Assembly (NCBI RefSeq): GCF_000380565.1
Contig: NZ_AQYJ01000020.1
Span: forward strand, 123,473 to 187,472
Length of the DNA: 64,000 nt
DNA from: Microbulbifer variabilis ATCC 700307
GTDB lineage: Bacteria; Pseudomonadota; Gammaproteobacteria; Pseudomonadales; Cellvibrionaceae
Direction of reading: 5' to 3'
The notes below the pieces were generated by a model. It saw nothing but the letters and a program-made list of their open reading frames with translations, did not search any database and was not told the origin of the DNA. Each line of letters opens with the position of its first letter. Position 1 is the first letter of the stretch. The translations under genes and the position numbers were made by a program. Below, piece by piece: positions 8,973 through 17,877 of the stretch.

Positions 8973-10580
8973 TTACATGCGGAACACGCCGAACCTGGTC
9001 TCTTCCGGTTCCTTGTGGCTGGCCGCCGCCAGGCACAGACCGAGCACGCGGCGGGTATCCGCCGGATCGATAACGCCGTCATCCCACAAGCGCGCGGAGG
9101 CGTAGTAGGGGTGCCCCTGGTGTTCGTAGTTATCCACAATCGGCTGCTTAAACTGGCGCTCTTCCTCTTCGCTCCAGGATTCACCCCGGGCGGCCATCTG
9201 GTCGCGCTTCACCTGGGCCAATACGCCAGCAGCCTGTTCACCCCCCATAACCGAGATGCGCGCATTGGGCCACATAAACAGGAAGTTGGGATCGTAGGCG
9301 CGGCCACACATACCGTAGTTACCGGCGCCGAAAGAGCCGCCGATGAGGATGGTAATTTTGGGCACCTTGGCGGTAGCGACAGCGGTCACCATCTTGGCGC
9401 CGTGTTTGGCGATGCCGCCCGCCTCGTACTGTTTGCCCACCATGAAACCAGTGATATTTTGCAGGAAAACCAATGGAATCTTGCGCTGCGCACACAGCTC
9501 AATAAAGTGCGCGCCCTTCTGAGCACTCTCCGCAAACAGGATGCCGTTGTTGGCAACAATTCCCACCGGATAGCCCTGGATACGGGCAAAACCAGTTACC
9601 AGAGTGGTGCCGTACAACGCTTTAAATTCATCGAACTCCGATCCGTCCACAACCCGCGCGATAATCTCGCGCACGTCAAAAGGCTGGCGCGATTCTTTGG
9701 GCACCACACCGTAAATATCTTCCGGTGGATAAATCGGCTCCACTGGCTTTTGGATATCCAGGCCGGGATTTTTGATGCGATTCAGGCGCGCTACAGAGCG
9801 CCGCGCCAACTGCAGCGCATGTACGTCGTTATTGGCGTAGTGATCGGAAACCCCGGAAGTGCGACAGTGCACCTCGGCACCGCCGAGTTCCTCGGCAGAA
9901 ACTTCTTCTCCGGTGGCCGCTTTTACCAAAGGCGGGCCCGCCAGGAAGATAGTGGCCTGCTCTTTCACCATAATGGATTCGTCTGCCATGGCCGGCACAT
10001 AGGCACCACCGGCGGTGCAGCTACCCATAACCACCGCAATCTGCGGAATATTCTGTGCAGAGAGATTGGCCTGGTTAAAGAAGATGCGACCGAAGTGCTC
10101 ACGGTCTGGGAAAACGTCGTCCTGGCGCGGCAAATTGGCACCACCGGAATCCACCAGGTAAATACACGGCAGGTTGTTCTGTTCGGCGATGGTCTGCGCG
10201 CGCAGGTGTTTTTTTACTGTGAGGGGATAATAGGTTCCACCTTTTACAGTGGCATCGTTGGCCACTATCACACAGGGCTGACCGGAGACGGTGCCGATGC
10301 CGGTAATAATGCCCGCGGCCGGAACATCCTCACCGTAAACCTCGTGAGCGGCCAGCTGGGAAAATTCCATAAAAGGGCTCCCCGGATCGAGCAGCGCGTC
10401 GATACGGTCCCGTGGCAATAATTTTCCTCGCGCCAGGTGTTTTTCCCTTGCGCGCTCGCCGCCGCCCTGGGCGATGGCTTCCACTTTCTCGCGCAGGTCT
10501 GCCACCAGCGCCTGCATTTGCTCGCGGTTTTCGCCAAAGGCGGCATCGCGCGTGTTTATTTTGCTCTGCAACTGATTCAT
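8973..10580 (-). CDS. liuB: Methylcrotonoyl-CoA carboxylase, carboxyltransferase beta subunit
   Basis: A 535-aa carboxyltransferase, exactly the usual length of MCC beta when read from the ATG at 10578-10580 (M-N-Q-L-Q-S-K-I-N). The N-CT and C-CT domains are complete, with G-G-A-Y-V-P-A-M near residue 200, [13 protein letters not shown] in the middle and [15 protein letters not shown] near 430. It transfers CO2 from carboxybiotin on LiuD to methylcrotonyl-CoA. The ribosome binding site is weak, so coupling to liuA or mRNA structure (hairpin at 10659-10680) may matter. Confidence 0.96.
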   Translation of the reverse strand: MNQLQSKINTRDAAFGENREQMQALVADLREKVEAIAQGGGERAREKHLARGKLLPRDRIDALLDPGSPFMEFSQLAAHEVYGEDVPAAGIITGIGTVSGQPCVIVANDATVKGGTYYPLTVKKHLRAQTIAEQNNLPCIYLVDSGGANLPRQDDVFPDREHFGRIFFNQANLSAQNIPQIAVVMGSCTAGGAYVPAMADESIMVKEQATIFLAGPPLVKAATGEEVSAEELGGAEVHCRTSGVSDHYANNDVHALQLARRSVARLNRIKNPGLDIQKPVEPIYPPEDIYGVVPKESRQPFDVREIIARVVDGSEFDEFKALYGTTLVTGFARIQGYPVGIVANNGILFAESAQKGAHFIELCAQRKIPLVFLQNITGFMVGKQYEAGGIAKHGAKMVTAVATAKVPKITILIGGSFGAGNYGMCGRAYDPNFLFMWPNARISVMGGEQAAGVLAQVKRDQMAARGESWSEEEERQFKQPIVDNYEHQGHPYYASARLWDDGVIDPADTRRVLGLCLAAASHKEPEETRFGVFRM

Positions 10581-10658
10581 AAAGTCCGATTCACTTTCCC
10601 GGAGAAAAGACCTCCACAGGGCGCAGCTTATTGCCGCAGTGCCCGGCTGGAGACAGCT

Positions 10659-10680
10659 GCCGCCGACAGGCGTCGGCGGC
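10659..10680 (-). other. Stable intercistronic hairpin between liuA and liuB
   Basis: GCCGCCGAC (10659-10667) pairs perfectly with GTCGGCGGC (10672-10680) around a 4-nt loop, about 20 nt after the liuA stop and 79 nt before the liuB start. No T-run follows in the transcribed direction, so it is more likely an mRNA-stability or processing element that separates liuA output from liuBCDE than a terminator. Confidence 0.55.
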
Positions 10681-10698
10681 GAGAAGAAATGCCCAGCC

Positions 10699-11868
10699 TT
10701 AGCGGGTCTCTTTAAACAGCTCGCGACCAATCAGCATACGGCGCACTTCAGAAGTGCCCGCGCCGATCTCGTAGAGCTTGGCATCGCGCAGCAGACGACC
10801 GGTAGCGTACTCGTTGATGTAGCCATTGCCGCCCAAAGTCTGGATAGCCTGCAGGGCCATCTGGGTTGCGCGCTCTGCAGTAAACAGGATTACAGCGGCG
10901 GCGTCCTTGCGCGAGTCCTCACCGCGATCACAAGCCCGGGCCACAGCGTACAGGTAAGAGCGGCTGGCATTCAGGTCAGCGTACATATCGGCGATCTTGC
11001 CCTGCATCAACTGGAATTCACCGATGGCCTTGCCGAACTGCTTGCGCTCGTGAATATAGGGAACCACCACATCTAGGCAGGCCTGCATAATGCCGACAGG
11101 GCCTCCGGAGAGAATGGTGCGCTCATAGTCGAGACCGCTCATCAATACGCGCACACCGCCGTTCAGTTCACCGAGGATATTTTCTTCCGGCACTTCACAG
11201 TCTTCGAACACCAGCTCACAGGTGTTGGAACCGCGCATGCCCAGCTTGTCGAGCTTTTGCGCCTGGGAGAAGCCGGCGAAACTGCGCTCAACGATAAACG
11301 CAGTAATACCGCCGGAGCTGATACCCGGCTCAGTGCGCGCGTAGATCACATAGGTATCGGCATCGGGACCGTTGGTGATCCACATTTTATTGCCGTTCAA
11401 AATAAAGCGATCACCGCGCTTCTCAGCGCGCAGTTGCAGACTTACCACGTCGGAACCGGAGTTGGGTTCACTCATGGCCAAGGCGCCCACATGTTCACCG
11501 GAACACAGCTTGGGCAGGTACTTGAGCTTCTGCTCGCGGGTACCATTTTTACGAATCTGGTTTACACACAGGTTGGAGTGGGCACCGTAGGACAAGCCCA
11601 CAGAAGCGGAGGCGCGGGAGATTTCTTCCATGGCCACGGCGTGTGCCAGGTAACCCATATTGGAACCGCCGAACTCCTCTTCCACGGTCATACCCAGAAG
11701 GCCCAACTCACCGAATTTTTTCCACATATCGGCGGGGAACAGGTTGTCTTCGTCGATCTGTGCCGCGCGCGGGGCCAGCTCCGCCTGGCAGAACTTGTAA
11801 ACCATGTCACGGAGCATATCGATCTCTTCACCGAGACCGAAATTCAGGGTTGGGTAGGAGGTATTCAT
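10699..11868 (-). CDS. liuA: Isovaleryl-CoA dehydrogenase
   Basis: A 389-aa FAD-dependent acyl-CoA dehydrogenase, first committed step after leucine transamination and decarboxylation: isovaleryl-CoA to 3-methylcrotonyl-CoA. It shows [11 protein letters not shown] (residues about 130-140), W-I-T-N-G-P-D-A (FAD contact), [21 protein letters not shown] and the C-terminal [10 protein letters not shown]. The length and G-L-D-Y-E-R region with its conserved glutamate fit IVD within the family. It is the first structural gene after liuR, at a distance of 134 nt. Confidence 0.96.
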   Translation of the reverse strand: MNTSYPTLNFGLGEEIDMLRDMVYKFCQAELAPRAAQIDEDNLFPADMWKKFGELGLLGMTVEEEFGGSNMGYLAHAVAMEEISRASASVGLSYGAHSNLCVNQIRKNGTREQKLKYLPKLCSGEHVGALAMSEPNSGSDVVSLQLRAEKRGDRFILNGNKMWITNGPDADTYVIYARTEPGISSGGITAFIVERSFAGFSQAQKLDKLGMRGSNTCELVFEDCEVPEENILGELNGGVRVLMSGLDYERTILSGGPVGIMQACLDVVVPYIHERKQFGKAIGEFQLMQGKIADMYADLNASRSYLYAVARACDRGEDSRKDAAAVILFTAERATQMALQAIQTLGGNGYINEYATGRLLRDAKLYEIGAGTSEVRRMLIGRELFKETR

Positions 11869-11910
11869 AATGACTCCACGTTAAATTTGCGAGTTTTAAT
11901 TAAATTGGCC

Positions 11911-11939
11911 GCGCCTGCGACTGCCGTTACATCAGGCGC
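11911..11939 (-). other. Inverted repeat in the liuR-liuA spacer
   Basis: GCGCCTG (11911-11917) and CAGGCGC (11933-11939) are complementary with a 15-nt loop. It sits between liuR and liuA without a T-tract or a second LiuR box. It may be a weak attenuator or chance. Confidence 0.3.
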
Positions 11940-12002
11940 CCCCGTAAAACCTCTGGAGGTCACCGGCAATCGCACACTTGCCGAAATTTTCAGGATTTTG
12001 GT

Positions 12003-12419
12003 TTAGGGGTTGTCCTCTCTGCGGCTCTTCACCAGGGCCGCTTGTGCACGGACCTCGGCTTCGTCCAGCTCCCCCATCAGGCTTTCTATATCTCTCAGCT
12101 GCTGCTGCAACAGTGCACGCTTCTGGGCAATGCGCTCCAGCAGGCGCTGCAACTGCTCCACATTGCCATGAGCGGGATCGTACATATCGATAATCTCGCG
12201 GCTCTCATCCAGGGAGAACCCCAAGCGCTTACCGCGCAAAATCAGCTTCAGCCGTACCCGCTCCTCAGGGCTATAAACACGGGTCTGGCCGCGCCGCTCA
12301 GGTTTGAGCAGTCCCTTGTCCTCATAGAAACGGATGGCGCGGGTAGTGATATCAAATTCACGGGCCAACTCCGAAATACTGTAACTATGGGGCTCTACGA
12401 TACTGGCTTTGGCTTTCAT
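12003..12419 (-). CDS. liuR: MerR-family regulator of the liu operon
   Basis: A 138-aa MerR-type protein. The winged helix-turn-helix is I-S-E-L-A-R-E-F-D-I-T-T-R-A-I-R-F-Y-E-D (residues about 15-35), followed by the R-R-G-Q-T-R-V-Y wing and a long dimerisation coiled coil. There are no metal-binding cysteines at the C-terminus. In proteobacteria this LiuR group controls leucine/isovalerate catabolism. The start at 12419 has AGGAAG 5 nt upstream. It is first in liuRABCDE, so autoregulation through the operator at 12457-12472 is likely. Confidence 0.9.
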   Translation of the reverse strand: MKAKASIVEPHSYSISELAREFDITTRAIRFYEDKGLLKPERRGQTRVYSPEERVRLKLILRGKRLGFSLDESREIIDMYDPAHGNVEQLQRLLERIAQKRALLQQQLRDIESLMGELDEAEVRAQAALVKSRREDNP

Positions 12420-12443
12420 AAGTACTTCCTCGAGACGCAACCA

Positions 12444-12477
12444 AGCCTAACAAGAGTTTACGTTAACGTAAACGTAA
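12444..12477 (-). promoter_or_regulatory. LiuR operator and promoter of liuRABCDE
   Basis: A perfect 16-bp palindrome TTTACGTTAACGTAAA occupies 12457-12472, the known LiuR-type box, with a further half-site CGTAA at 12473-12477. On the minus strand TTTACG (12467-12472) and TAGGCT (12444-12449) are spaced 17 bp and could be the -35 and -10, so the palindrome overlaps the promoter core. It lies 38 nt before liuR. No second copy is visible before liuA, so the operon is probably driven from here. Confidence 0.85.
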
Positions 12478-12548
12478 GGCAGGTGCCAAAAAATAACTAC
12501 GGAGAGCAAACGGGTCATTTACTCGCCGCTGTGACCAGCGGTAGGTAT

Positions 12549-13631
12549 TCAGGCGCCCAATAGTTGTTGCAACTGGTTGTTAAGCAACTTTTGATACGAG
12601 GGCGTCAGCCCCGTAACTTCCAGGTTCCAGCCAGCGCCATGGTGCTCGATGCGTCCAGCCAGGGAGGTTTCCTCCAGCAGCTCCGGATGCAGGAACAATC
12701 CACGGGATTGATTTAGCAGCTGCTCGGCGGAGAAGTCCGGCGAGCCAGGCTCGCAGGGCACCACAGCCAGGGCCAGCTTCAGACCAGTGGCTCGGCTGAC
12801 ACTCTGCATCTCCCGCAACAATAGACCACAGCAGACCGCGCGAAAGGCTGCATCAGTGCCGGAAAACCCCAGGCCAACCTGAGGCCCGGCGCTACTCAGA
12901 GGGTGGGCACCGTAAATTCGGCGCAGTAGCTGCATGCGCCCATCCAGTTCCCGCTGTATTCCCTCAAGCGCACTGCGGCTCAGTTGGTTGGTCAACTGAG
13001 CCCAATTCAGGGGGCGCAGGTAAAGGCCTATAGAGTCCCCTTTTTCTTCAGGAATATTCACCGATGCGTGAGACTCTTCAGAAGGCAGACTGCGCGGTGC
13101 GGAGAAGCCTCCTGCCATCAGTGCCGCCACTGCACTAAAAGGCAAAGCAAAGACCAGGGTCAGCAACAAACTGGCCCAAGGAAAAGTAACACCCGCACCG
13201 GGAGCCAGGGCCACGGTAACATTGCCAGCGATACTATCGTGTAACACAACTGGCACACTGATGGTCTCACCATTTTTTAAATCGCCCACTTCTGCCAGAC
13301 TATTGGACTCCACATCTTCAATAGAGATACCAATGACGGCAGGCAACTCTAGTAATTGCCGGGCCAGTAGCTGCATGCTGATTCGATCATCAGCAACGAT
13401 ACGCTCCAGGCTCTGCCCTGCGAGAAAACTGGCGGCAGCCTGCGCCGAGGCCCGGTCTTTTTCCACAGCATCAGCATGTCGCTGCCCATAGTAATGGCCA
13501 AGAGCAGCGCTGCAGAATACGGCCAGAATCACCCAAATCGCTACGGCCAGCAGGCGCTGGCGAATACGTTTAGATAGGCGTGCAAATTGTTCGGGCAACT
13601 TGCGCAACAGAGAAATAATCGATACAGACAT
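12549..13631 (-). CDS. AhpA/YtjB (Smp) family membrane protein
   Basis: A 360-aa protein divergent from serB, the same arrangement as smp/ytjB and serB in enterobacteria and ahpA and serB in pseudomonads. There are two membrane spans (about residues 27-48 and 148-172) that frame a periplasmic domain of about 100 residues, then a long cytoplasmic C-terminal part. The start at 13631 (M-S-V-S-I-I-S-L-L-R-K-L-P-E-Q-F) is chosen on family resemblance; the ribosome binding site is weak and an upstream ATG at 13706 would only add a poly-basic stretch. Its molecular function is unknown. Confidence 0.75.
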   Translation of the reverse strand: MSVSIISLLRKLPEQFARLSKRIRQRLLAVAIWVILAVFCSAALGHYYGQRHADAVEKDRASAQAAASFLAGQSLERIVADDRISMQLLARQLLELPAVIGISIEDVESNSLAEVGDLKNGETISVPVVLHDSIAGNVTVALAPGAGVTFPWASLLLTLVFALPFSAVAALMAGGFSAPRSLPSEESHASVNIPEEKGDSIGLYLRPLNWAQLTNQLSRSALEGIQRELDGRMQLLRRIYGAHPLSSAGPQVGLGFSGTDAAFRAVCCGLLLREMQSVSRATGLKLALAVVPCEPGSPDFSAEQLLNQSRGLFLHPELLEETSLAGRIEHHGAGWNLEVTGLTPSYQKLLNNQLQQLLGA

Positions 13632-13992
13632 ATTAAGCGGCTGAAATACCTTGCCTTGTTTTTTTATTACCTTGCGTTTCTTTTTCCTTTCGTCTTTATA
13701 AATCATCCTGACTGATAAAGACGTCGCCCAAAAACACTGGCACAGGTGCATGGACCCACTGGTGTTTTTAGGCTCACGACGGCCTGCGGCCGCGGCGTAT
13801 TTTATCCTCACAAAAAGCCAATAAGGCCCAGTGTAATTTCCTGTGCCGTTGGTCGATCCGGCAACAAAATAGTTCCACTGGTTTTTTTATTTTGTAACAA
13901 ATAAGCGGGCCCAGGCTGCGGCGCTGATTTTAACGAAGATTCCCGCTAGAGCTATAATGCGTCGCTTATTGATTAAATTGGGGAGCTGCGCC
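13632..13992. other. Divergent ahpA/serB intergenic region
   Basis: This 361-bp region holds the serB promoter (13930-13958) at one side. AAAAACAC (13730-13737) and GTGTTTTT (13762-13769) are complementary across 24 nt. No small gene is supported. Confidence 0.5.
13930..13958 (+). promoter_or_regulatory. serB promoter
   Basis: TTAACG (13930-13935) and a consensus TATAAT (13953-13958) are 17 bp apart. The -10 box overlaps the first possible ATG (13957), which therefore cannot be the start of translation; transcription should begin near 13965. Confidence 0.65.
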
Positions 13993-15108
13993 ATGGGCGA
14001 CGAGACAAAAGCACAAGAATTTCATCTGCCCCTGGCACAAGTTATCCAGTCGCCCCTGGACTGCCCTGTGCGCTACCTCACCTATAGCGGCAACTATGCG
14101 CGACTGGGGCTTGAATACAGAGGTGCAGACCCTTTTCCGGACGCCACCAGTTGTGAGCTGAGCTTGCCCAGTGCTAAGCCTTCAGTCGTACAGTCCCCTT
14201 GGTGTTTAACCCTTCTGAGCCCAGCCGCCACCCTGACACAGCTACAACGCGTACTAAAGTTTTGTACCGAACAACAATGGCAAATCAACACTATCGACAC
14301 TCTCGCCCACCGGCATAAGTGCACGGTAATTCGCCTCCAGCTCAGTGCTGAGTTGGAATTTTCCCCTGCGCGTTTCGCTTGCCTGCAACTGGCCGAGGAA
14401 ATCGGAGCCGACCTGGTTTTACAGGATGGGGCCAGCCAGAGAGTACCGACACTGGCAGGCTTCGACATGGATTCCACTCTAATTGATGCGGAGGTGATCG
14501 ACGAGCTGGCCAAGATTACCGGTATCGGCGATCAGGTAGCAGCCATCACCGCAGCCGCGATGCGTGGCGAGCTGGATTTCCGGGATAGTTTCAAAAAACG
14601 TATGGCGCTACTCAAGGGCTTCTCCGAACAGCGCCTGGCAGAAATTGCCCAACAATTGCCCCTAAAGAAAGGGGCACAGAAACTGTTGTACTGCCTGCGT
14701 GAGCTTGAGTGCAAAACCGTCATTCTGTCCGGGGGCTTTACTTACTTCGCCAACTTCCTGCAGAGGGAACGACTTGCCGTAGATTTGATATACGCCAATG
14801 ATTTGGAATTTGCCGAGGGTGCACTCACCGGTGAAGTGATAGAACCTATCGTGGACGGCACGCGCAAGCGGTTGTTGCTGGAGGAAACAGCAAGGAATAT
14901 GGGGCTGTCGCTGGAACAAGTGATTGCAGTCGGGGACGGGGCCAATGATATCCCCATGTTGAACCTGGGTGCCCTGGGTATCGCGATTCACCCAAAGCCT
15001 AAGGTACGCCTGGAGGCACCGCAGGCGATCACCCTATTCGGCCTTGATGCGGCGCTATACCTATTCGGCCTTAACGACCGCCAGATTGCCGAGCTGGGGC
15101 AACCCTGA
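13993..15108 (+). CDS. serB: Phosphoserine phosphatase
   Basis: A 371-aa HAD-superfamily phosphatase that makes L-serine from phosphoserine. HAD motif I is D158-M-D160-S-T-L-I; motif II is I-L-S-G-G-F-T-Y-F; motif III and IV are in K-R-L-L-L-E and V-G-D-G-A-N-D-I-P-M-L. The N-terminal 150 residues are an ACT-like region, as in other long bacterial SerB proteins. The start at 13993 has GGGGAGC at the right distance and lies downstream of the TATAAT box. Confidence 0.95.
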   Translation: MGDETKAQEFHLPLAQVIQSPLDCPVRYLTYSGNYARLGLEYRGADPFPDATSCELSLPSAKPSVVQSPWCLTLLSPAATLTQLQRVLKFCTEQQWQINTIDTLAHRHKCTVIRLQLSAELEFSPARFACLQLAEEIGADLVLQDGASQRVPTLAGFDMDSTLIDAEVIDELAKITGIGDQVAAITAAAMRGELDFRDSFKKRMALLKGFSEQRLAEIAQQLPLKKGAQKLLYCLRELECKTVILSGGFTYFANFLQRERLAVDLIYANDLEFAEGALTGEVIEPIVDGTRKRLLLEETARNMGLSLEQVIAVGDGANDIPMLNLGALGIAIHPKPKVRLEAPQAITLFGLDAALYLFGLNDRQIAELGQP

Positions 15109-15119
15109 AGCTGCCCCAG
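15094..15119 (+). terminator. Possible hairpin overlapping the serB stop
   Basis: CTGGGGC (15094-15100) pairs with GCCCCAG (15113-15119) across the stop codon. A T-tract is missing. It converges on the small lipoprotein gene and may serve as a weak terminator. Confidence 0.35.
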
Positions 15120-15125
15120 GAAAAG

Positions 15126-15248
15126 TCAGGTCATTGCATGTGGGAAGGGAAATGAATTCGGCCTGTTATCAGAACAGGCGCTCGGCTCATACTCACAGCC
15201 AACGGCCAAAAAACTGAGAAAAGCCAGCATTAAAATCCGTCTGTACAT
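15126..15248 (-). CDS. Very small lipoprotein (40 aa)
   Basis: The product starts M-Y-R-R-I-L-M-L-A-F-L-S-F-L-A-V-G-C-E-Y: two arginines, a hydrophobic h-region and a lipobox-like A-V-G-C, with acylation expected at C18. The mature tail is only about 23 residues (E-Y-E-P-S-A-C-S-D-N-R-P, ending P-H-A-M-T). The start has an excellent GGGAGG 5 nt upstream. A hairpin GCCTGTT/AACAGGC (15161-15179) lies inside the coding part. I know no family for it; entericidin-like or LptM-like small lipoproteins are comparable in size only. Confidence 0.6.
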   Translation of the reverse strand: MYRRILMLAFLSFLAVGCEYEPSACSDNRPNSFPFPHAMT

Positions 15249-15574
15249 AGGTACCTCCCTTTGCCTTAATGGATTTTTATTCGAGCAGCAGGGTACGCAA
15301 AGGGTTCCGCTTTGAACAGCAGTTTAATGATTTTTATGCCAGAAAATTGACGTGAAAATCTTCTTTTTGTACCAATTCGTTCAGCTTTGCTACACAAGAG
15401 ATTACACAGGCATTTTTTAGTATTGCCCGCCGCTCAAACGGTACCCAAAAGCCACTTTAGCGGATTTATTTTGTTAATCTTTGGAAAGAGTAAAAATGGG
15501 AAGATGCAGATAAAAAACCAGGGAAAACTTGTTGGTAGCCAGTGTTGCACTGGCCCCAATCGGTATAAAGGGCG
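15249..15574. other. AT-rich spacer without recognisable gene
   Basis: The 326 bp upstream of the small lipoprotein hold its promoter region and no ORF with a ribosome binding site. The composition is AT-rich compared with the flanking genes. Confidence 0.5.
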
Positions 15575-15603
15575 GCGATTTCGGTGCACAGCACCAAAAT
15601 CGC
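15575..15603 (-). terminator. Hairpin after the M1 peptidase gene
   Basis: The arms 15575-15587 and 15591-15603 (GCGATTT.GGTGC and its complement) pair over 13 positions with one mismatch and a 3-nt loop. It lies 19 nt past the stop at 15623. The run after it is only weakly T-rich, so termination is probable but not certain. Confidence 0.55.
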
Positions 15604-15622
15604 ACAAGCGACGAAGGTCGAT

Positions 15623-17566
15623 CTAGCCCTCTTTCTTACCGTAAATTACCAGGCTGTTCACTTTCACCGTCAGCGGGTGATACCCCACCTTGGCGCGCTC
15701 GAAAATGCGTGCGGCCACATCCTGTTTCCCAGACTCAACCATATTGCGATACAGCGGGCGCAGGAACTTGTTGCGGCCGATGCTGGTGAGGAAGCTCTCC
15801 AAACGATCGAAGGCCGGCTCATAGTCATTGCGCACAGCAATCATCAGCCAGCTGAAGGCCACTTCGTTATTGCGGGATTTGGTCAGGCCAAAGGCGCTGT
15901 CCAGTTCTTTCAACTGCGCTTCCGTCAGCTTCTCAGGCATACCGTCGAGGAAATACTTCCACTGATGGAAGGTCCAGCCTTTGGTATCGATATCCTTCGC
16001 CGCCAATTTGCCGTCCAACCATTGCTGACGCACCGGGTCCAACTTGCTGAAGGCATCGGACTGCGGGTGCGGTGCACCTTCGGGAATACCCGGCTCGAAG
16101 ATCCACTGGTGAATCCGCTCGCGATCCAGTTTATCGGCGTGCTCAACCAGCAGGGTCTTGTCGAGGTACTTAACGAAGTCCTCAGTGGTGATGCTCTGGA
16201 AGGAGAAGTGGTTGAAGTACTCCATCAGGAAGCGGTCAAACGCTTCGCGGCCTACTTTCTGCTCCAGCTCATACAGGAACAGTGAACCTTTCTCGTAGGG
16301 AATATTGGAGAACACTTCATCGGGATCACGGCCGCGCAGGTCGATCGCCATAATCTCATCGCGGGGCTCTTTGTCCGCGAGGTCCGCTTGCAGATCGTCA
16401 TAACCCAGGGCCATTTCCATCTGGTAACGCTCGTCACCATAGACAAACTGCATGATGCGGTTGGTCAGGTAAGTAGTGAAGCCCTCGTTCAGCCATAAGT
16501 CGCGCCAGCTGGCATTGGTCACCAGATTGCCGGACCAGGAATGGGCCAATTCGTGGGCGATCAGGGCCACCAGGCTTTTGTCACCGGCGATTACGGTTGG
16601 AGTGATAAAGCTCAGACGCGGGTTTTCCATACCGCCAAAGGGGAAGCTGGGCGGCAGGATCAGCAGGTCATAGCGGTCCCAATGGTAGGGGCCGTAAACC
16701 TTCTCGGTCACCTCCAGCATGGATTCGGTATCGGCGAACTCCGCCGCTGCAGATTCCAACATGGAGGGTTCGGCGTAGACACCAGTGCGCTTGCCCATGG
16801 GTTTGAATTGCAGGTCGCCAACCGCCAGGGCGATCAGGTAGGAGGGAATGCGCTGGGGCATTTCGAACTCGTAAACGCCATCTTTGGCCGCCTGCGGGTC
16901 ATTGTTCGCACTCATCACCGCGCGCAGTTCTTTCGGGGTACGAACGGTCGCCTTGTAAGTGATACGAACTTTCGGGGAGTCCTGCAGCGGAATAAAGCTA
17001 CGCGCATGGATCGCCTGGGCCTGAGTGAACAAGAACGGGTGCTTCTTGCCCGCCGTCTGTTGAGGCTCAAGCCACTGTACGCCAGAGGCGCCCGGCACTG
17101 TGCGATAGCGGATGGTGATGCTGTTGGCATCTTCCGGCAACTCAATATTCAGCGGGGTGCCCAGGTGACCGTCTTTCTCGCCCATGGAGAATTTCACCGG
17201 CGCACCATTGGCTGCTACAGAAACCACTTCCAGCTCGCGGGTGTCGAGCACCATCGGCAGGTTCTTGTCGTTGAGGCGCTTGAAGTCCAGCTGGGCTTCG
17301 CCCTCGAGAACCTTGCGGGAGAAGTCTACAGTCAGGTCCAGATCCAGGTGCTGTACCTGGTAGTCATTACTGTTGGCAAAGGAGTGGTAATCCACACCGG
17401 ATTCAGGCGCCTTCTCAGCGGCACTTTTCTTTTCAATCACGGCGGCTGCTTTTACCGACGCGCTTGCACTCTCAGCTTCGACTTTAGACGGCTCGGTCTT
17501 TGAGCACCCGCCGGCTACGGCGAGGCCGCCGACAATCAGGCTGGTGCAAAGTAAGCGGGGCAACAT
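15623..17566 (-). CDS. M1-family metallopeptidase lipoprotein (leukotriene A4 hydrolase-like)
   Basis: A 647-aa zinc aminopeptidase. Zinc site H338-E-L-A-H342 with E361 18 residues on (N-E-G), and the substrate motif G-G-M-E-N-P. The C-terminal helical domain matches LTA4-hydrolase-type M1 proteins. The start at 17566 (M-L-P-R-L-L-C-T-S-L) has GGGAG 7 nt upstream and gives a lipoprotein signal with lipobox A-G-G-C, then a K/E/A-rich linker, so the enzyme is anchored to the envelope and probably trims N-terminal residues from periplasmic peptides. Confidence 0.93.
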   Translation of the reverse strand: MLPRLLCTSLIVGGLAVAGGCSKTEPSKVEAESASASVKAAAVIEKKSAAEKAPESGVDYHSFANSNDYQVQHLDLDLTVDFSRKVLEGEAQLDFKRLNDKNLPMVLDTRELEVVSVAANGAPVKFSMGEKDGHLGTPLNIELPEDANSITIRYRTVPGASGVQWLEPQQTAGKKHPFLFTQAQAIHARSFIPLQDSPKVRITYKATVRTPKELRAVMSANNDPQAAKDGVYEFEMPQRIPSYLIALAVGDLQFKPMGKRTGVYAEPSMLESAAAEFADTESMLEVTEKVYGPYHWDRYDLLILPPSFPFGGMENPRLSFITPTVIAGDKSLVALIAHELAHSWSGNLVTNASWRDLWLNEGFTTYLTNRIMQFVYGDERYQMEMALGYDDLQADLADKEPRDEIMAIDLRGRDPDEVFSNIPYEKGSLFLYELEQKVGREAFDRFLMEYFNHFSFQSITTEDFVKYLDKTLLVEHADKLDRERIHQWIFEPGIPEGAPHPQSDAFSKLDPVRQQWLDGKLAAKDIDTKGWTFHQWKYFLDGMPEKLTEAQLKELDSAFGLTKSRNNEVAFSWLMIAVRNDYEPAFDRLESFLTSIGRNKFLRPLYRNMVESGKQDVAARIFERAKVGYHPLTVKVNSLVIYGKKEG

Positions 17567-17877
17567 GGATCTACTCCCAGGGTGTTCTGTTTTTAATCGC
17601 GACACAGCATACCCGAGAGTGCACAGATGCGGAATGATAGGGAGTTAATCGACGGCGGTAACAGCCCTAAGGTCATCCCCCAAAGCATCCTCAAGCCGAC
17701 AGTCATACTTTTTAATGCCTTCAAAATAGACAAAAGTCTCACTTTAGCTCGCTGCGGACGAATTTACCGACTAATTGAGCTGCTTCAGAAAAAATCTGAC
17801 TGGAAATTAACAAAGCGTTCACCTTTCGAAGACAGACTGCGTGTCCTTTATAACAAGCACATAAAAAGGAGAGCACT
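17567..17877. other. Divergent promoter region, M1 peptidase and phoD
   Basis: This 311-bp spacer contains no supported gene. I looked for a Pho box before phoD and found no good double copy of the CTGTCAT half-site, so phosphate control is not shown by the sequence. Confidence 0.45.

Noticed and set aside
8766..10421. Long open frame on the plus strand opposite liuB (also 7208-8083 opposite liuD)
   Set aside because: The codon pattern and motifs are those of the liu genes on the minus strand; the plus-strand products are His/Gly/Ala-rich without a domain. They are antisense shadows of high-GC third positions.
15387..15626. 79-codon plus-strand frame before the M1 peptidase end
   Set aside because: It runs through the hairpin at 15575-15603 and lacks a ribosome binding site.
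16541..17503. 320-codon plus-strand frame opposite the M1 peptidase
   Set aside because: Mirror of the peptidase gene, no ribosome binding site and no recognisable protein.
17697..17718. Possible Pho box before phoD (CAGTCATACTTT)
   Set aside because: Only one half-site-like match; the second repeat is missing.
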